Positions 62,710 through 64,000 of a DNA stretch of 64,000 bases are shown one piece after another. Made by a program: the position numbers and the translations under genes. Location: the NCBI GenBank assembly GCA_017654935.2, contig CM065686.1, positions 28,183,091 through 28,247,090 on the forward strand, in the 5' to 3' direction. The notes beneath the pieces were generated by a model. It was given only the letters and a program-made list of their open reading frames with translations. It searched no databases and had not been told where the DNA came from. The stretch is from Phymorhynchus buccinoides. Taxonomy: Eukaryota > Mollusca > Gastropoda > Neogastropoda > Raphitomidae. Each line of letters opens with the position of its first letter. Positions within the stretch are counted from its first letter, which is position 1.

Positions 62710-64000
62710 GAGAGTGAGAGACAGAAAGAGACAGAGAGAGGTGAACAGTAGTACTGTGAACGGGCATACATTCTAACTTGCGCCAGAATCAGATATACAA
62801 ATGATAAAGACAAACATTAAACGTTCACCACAAATGTCCATTTTAGAAGTTAACACAAACAAAAATTATGAGAGAAAGAGAGAGTGAAACGGAAAACAAA
62901 ACAACAAAAACCCACCCCCCAAAAAGAAAGAAAAAGAAGTGCAAAAAAGAAGAAAAGGAAAAAGAGGAGAGAAACAAAAGAAACAAAAAAGAAACAAAAT
63001 AAACATGAAACAAATGAAGGTGTAGGGAAAATAAATGAAAAAAACGAAAAAAAACACAAAAAAAACATAGGTCGACTGTACTAAAACATAGACATTGAGA
63101 ACAGTAAAAGAGACAAATATGGGATGGAATGAAGAGAGAAAGACAGAAATGCAATGAGAAGAGAGAAAGGCGAAAAGGCAGCCAGACAAAGAGCCAGACT
63201 TGCAGATCTACATACAGCTTAGCATGAAAATGTATAAGATTTGAGAAAAATGCAAAGACTCCTCACCTTTGCATTGGCGTTGGTCCTCAGCCAAAGACAG
63301 GTCATATTTCTCCACAGTCTCATGGATGGTGGACAATGAACACTTCAGACCCAGGTCACCTAGATGCTTCTGAATGCACTGCTGTTGACGTTTCACCCTC
63401 CTGAACAAAGATACATGACAGGAAATTATCTATGAGTTGCGTCCAGTTATTAACCAGGCCCAATATGAGAAGAAACCGTCACTATTCCAGCAATATCACA
63501 ACATAGAAATGGTGGGGATGGGGAGGTGATAAATCAATTGCAGAACATATTCCATTTTAATTTCAGTTTCTTGATTTTAACGAGGGAGTTAATGCATGCA
63601 TGCAAACCTATGTTGCATCAAAAAGGCATTCCAAATCATTCTGTTTAATAATAATTATATTCAAAAAATTATTTATTTCCCATAATGAATTGGTGCCAAT
63701 GTTAGACATTCTACGTTTAAGTTTCTGTATTTTTAAAGTGCAATGTGAGCAAATTTCGTGTGGTTGGTAAAACTCCAAAATGAATGCATTGTCAGTTTCA
63801 CAAAATGTGTACAAAGATTGTAGAGAGCAATATAAACTGGCAAAGGCTATCCTAATTATTTCACTTTTGACAATATATACCTGGACTGATTTATACATCA
63901 CCAGCTCACCAGTGTTTTTGCAAACAAAACTACAAGTACTCACATGCATGCCTGGTCTCTGTTAGAAGGGGGTGTCATAGAGCCGTCCAGTGGAGGAGTG
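48293..64000 (-). CDS. Modular Cys-rich/Ser-Pro-rich gene ending in a WAP-like domain (5' end outside window)
   Basis: Twelve exons are inferred by conserved sequence, GT-AG sites and frame. Order on the minus strand: C3, D3, then A2-B2-C2-D2, A1-B1-C1-D1, then terminal exon E. Phases are D-A 1, A-B 2, B-C 1, C-D 2 and D1-E 1, constant in every module. A module is 1,416 nt (472 codons) in copy 2 and 1,368 nt (456 codons) in copy 1. A+B and C+D each carry a short cysteine cluster; most of B and C is Ser/Pro/Gln-rich. No transmembrane segment is seen and the signal peptide would lie upstream of the window. Cysteine-rich domains alternating with Pro/Ser-rich linkers and a C-terminal WAP domain recall extracellular matrix proteins such as abalone Lustrin A in architecture only; I do not claim homology. 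Probably secreted; function unknown. Separate tandem genes are less likely because no stop or start lies between modules. Confidence 0.8.
48970..49103 (-). CDS. Exon D1 (Cys-rich, 134 bp)
   Basis: Encodes [20 protein letters not shown], then [16 protein letters not shown] and DPLLKC. It has the same length as D2 and D3, with an acceptor GCTTTAG and donor GTGAGTG. More diverged than D2 and D3 are from each other. Confidence 0.88.
49335..49452. repeat. (CA)n tract in intron C1-D1
   Basis: CA with CG interruptions inside the 820-bp intron. Confidence 0.95.
49924..50584 (-). CDS. Exon C1 (Cys pair plus Ser-rich repeats, 661 bp)
   Basis: Begins [20 protein letters not shown] and [10 protein letters not shown], with two cysteines. 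Next comes a coding minisatellite of 48-bp (16-residue) units such as [15 protein letters not shown] (about 50130-50450), then [20 protein letters not shown] and a Tyr/Ser-rich end, closing on the Cys of TSAAC. Many Ser-Asp/Glu motifs could be phosphorylated. Acceptor GATGTCCAG, donor GTAAGTG. Confidence 0.88.
50672..50908. repeat. DIRS inverted terminal repeat, 3' end
   Basis: About 200 bp (TTACCGTTTCACTACGAATG to ACGTCACTTCCGGGGAGGCA) is the inverse of 56560-56755. The outermost ~40 bp differs from the other tip. Confidence 0.9.
50967..51064. repeat. DIRS internal complementary region
   Basis: The left part (to 51023) is the exact complement of the outer tip at 50672-50728. The right part (from 51024) is the exact complement of the other tip, 56730-56770. 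The join ACTAAAATCATT|CAATCTATTC is what end-to-end closure of the element would give, as in DIRS circular intermediates. Confidence 0.9.
51285..51900 (-). pseudogene. DIRS tyrosine recombinase, C-terminal part
   Basis: The minus strand reads [20 protein letters not shown] (to about 51510), then across a stop [20 protein letters not shown] (51450-51503), and [16 protein letters not shown] (about 51370-51430). The H-x-x-R motif and the F-Y tyrosine segment are the known C-terminal signature of DIRS-type recombinases. Confidence 0.82.
52659..53081 (-). pseudogene. DIRS RNase H domain
   Basis: Contains [40 protein letters not shown] and [16 protein letters not shown]. The D, E (in LLEMES) and D (GDNTT) acidic residues fit the RNase-H-like domain of DIRS elements. 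It follows the RT on the minus strand. Confidence 0.85.
53130..53780 (-). pseudogene. DIRS reverse transcriptase, frameshifted
   Basis: Read in several frames on the minus strand: [13 protein letters not shown] (near 53690-53730), FRPVLDLS (near 53660), [37 protein letters not shown] and [14 protein letters not shown], where the usual YLDD(W)LL box is CLDVWLL. The following [20 protein letters not shown] matches the thumb-like region. Confidence 0.8.
54100..55985 (-). pseudogene. DIRS 5' ORF (Gag-like), with 54-bp coding repeats
   Basis: The longest frame is 55065-55985 (306 residues). It is Arg/Ser/Pro-rich and contains three 18-residue repeats of [10 protein letters not shown] type from a GC-rich 54-bp unit (about 55370-55515), plus weaker copies to 55660. 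Its position upstream of the RT is that of Gag. No structural domain recognised, and the lower half is frameshifted. Confidence 0.5.
56560..56770. repeat. DIRS inverted terminal repeat, 5' end
   Basis: Inverse of 50672-50908, ending ..CATGATAGAATAGATTG. The intron B1-C1 resumes at 56771. Confidence 0.9.
56876..57327 (-). CDS. Exon B1 (Cys-rich start, Ser-rich body, 452 bp)
   Basis: Begins (C)[20 protein letters not shown] and [20 protein letters not shown], then a Gln/Ser/Pro-rich tail ([20 protein letters not shown] onward) ending SLPYVCR. Acceptor GTGTTGCAG, donor GTAAGTT. The next intron contains the DIRS element. Confidence 0.88.
57328..58123. other. Intron A1-B1 (796 bp)
   Basis: AT-rich, no repeats or coding recognised; 376 bp in module 2. 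Confidence 0.7.
58124..58244 (-). CDS. Exon A1 (121 bp)
   Basis: Encodes [20 protein letters not shown] and [20 protein letters not shown], with the 3' phase-2 join to exon B1 completing Ser. Acceptor GTACAG, donor GTAAAC. Confidence 0.88.
58763..58820 (-). pseudogene. Truncated exon A remnant
   Basis: The first 58 bases of exon A ([19 protein letters not shown]), then sudden divergence and an in-frame TAG within four codons (CTGTGGAACACTAAACGCAT). The acceptor is intact but no donor follows, and a full exon A lies 520 bp further on. Probably a duplication scar that splicing skips. Confidence 0.75.
59213..59300. repeat. (GA)n in intron D2-A1
   Basis: A GA tract paralogous to the one at 62645-62735, one duplication unit away. 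Confidence 0.95.
59789..59922 (-). CDS. Exon D2 (134 bp)
   Basis: Encodes (M)[19 protein letters not shown], then [20 protein letters not shown] and QRQC. Acceptor TTTGTTCAG, donor GTGAGGA. Nearly identical to D3 (LKRQ against VKRQ). Confidence 0.9.
60466..61171 (-). CDS. Exon C2 (Cys pair plus Ser-rich repeats, 706 bp)
   Basis: Begins [20 protein letters not shown] and [10 protein letters not shown]. The repeat tract at about 60680-61020 holds 48-bp units ([15 protein letters not shown]) and 45-bp or shorter variants. It ends with [20 protein letters not shown] and a Tyr/Pro/Ser tail closing NRDQAC. Acceptor TTTGCAG, donor GTGAGTA. Confidence 0.9.
61335..61789 (-). CDS. Exon B2 (455 bp)
   Basis: Encodes (C)[20 protein letters not shown] and [20 protein letters not shown], then a Ser/Pro/Gln/Asp-rich body ending TSLPYVCR. 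Acceptor TTATGTTGCAG, donor GTGAGTT. One codon longer than B1. Confidence 0.9.
62166..62286 (-). CDS. Exon A2 (121 bp)
   Basis: Encodes [20 protein letters not shown] and [20 protein letters not shown]. The tandem-duplication junction falls within it (about 62230). Acceptor ATTTCAG, donor GTAATA. Confidence 0.9.
62645..62735. repeat. (GA)n in intron D3-A2
   Basis: GA tract, paralogous to 59213-59300. Confidence 0.95.
63267..63400 (-). CDS. Exon D3 (134 bp)
   Basis: Encodes (M)[19 protein letters not shown], then [20 protein letters not shown] and QRQC. Same splice sites as D2. Joins exon A2 in phase 1. Confidence 0.9.
63944..64000 (-). CDS. Exon C3 (partial, 3' end only)
   Basis: The last 57 bases of a C exon ([17 protein letters not shown]) before donor GTGAGTA; identical to the end of exon C2. 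The rest lies beyond the window. Confidence 0.85.

Larger units (their letters stand above)
62230..64000. repeat. Recent tandem duplication, second copy (runs off window)
   Basis: Aligns in direct orientation with 58763 onward at an offset of 3,466-3,478 bp. Introns match almost base for base apart from small indels and simple-repeat lengths, so the duplication is recent. The equivalent exon ends (63267 against 59789, 63944 against 60466) keep the 3,478-bp offset. Confidence 0.93.

Overview
This is a eukaryotic, repeat-dominated window, most likely from a marine mollusc and plausibly a gastropod. The phylum is inferred from long CT/GA/GT dinucleotide arrays, diverse non-LTR retrotransposon debris, tRNA-derived SINEs, fold-back elements, a DIRS element and a modular WAP-type gene; nothing in the window fixes the species. 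I see no bacterial-type operon, no CRISPR array and no intact rRNA or tRNA gene.

Layout. 1-4.05 kb: a decayed LINE (endonuclease tail plus RT), LINE 3' ends and CT/AGT microsatellites. 4.1-7 kb: small fold-back elements and a tRNA-type SINE split by a 1.77 kb solo LTR. 8.56-13.70 kb: a DNA transposon with 30-bp terminal inverted repeats and a GTCT duplication. Its broken gene joins a cysteine-protease-like domain to a transposase-like region cut off by a microsatellite. 15-22 kb: nested fold-back elements, including a pogo-type element flanked by TA, a 62-bp minisatellite, and a TTAA-type pair of inverted repeats spanning 3.5 kb. 24-27.2 kb: two LINE 3' fragments on the minus strand and a near-perfect 239-bp palindrome. 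30.6-37.5 kb: another fold-back element, then a LINE interrupted twice, by a 3.35 kb TA-flanked insertion and by a 208-bp retroposed piece. 38.9-40.4 kb: a TTAA-flanked palindrome. 40.8-46.5 kb: an ~83-bp satellite broken by a second solo LTR and a LINE 3' end.

48.3-64 kb: the one convincing host gene, on the minus strand and open at its 5' end. It repeats a four-exon module (A-B-C-D; cysteine-rich segments alternating with Ser/Pro-rich low-complexity segments) at least twice, plus part of a third copy, and ends in a WAP-like domain. All inferred splice sites are GT-AG and every junction keeps the frame (phases 1-2-1-2). Modules 2 and 3 come from a recent ~3.47 kb tandem duplication. A 6.1 kb DIRS-type tyrosine-recombinase retrotransposon with terminal inverted repeats, an internal complementary region, RT, RNase H and recombinase remnants sits inside the B-C intron of module 1. 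The protein is probably extracellular (mucus, shell matrix or protease-inhibitor type), but that is inference.
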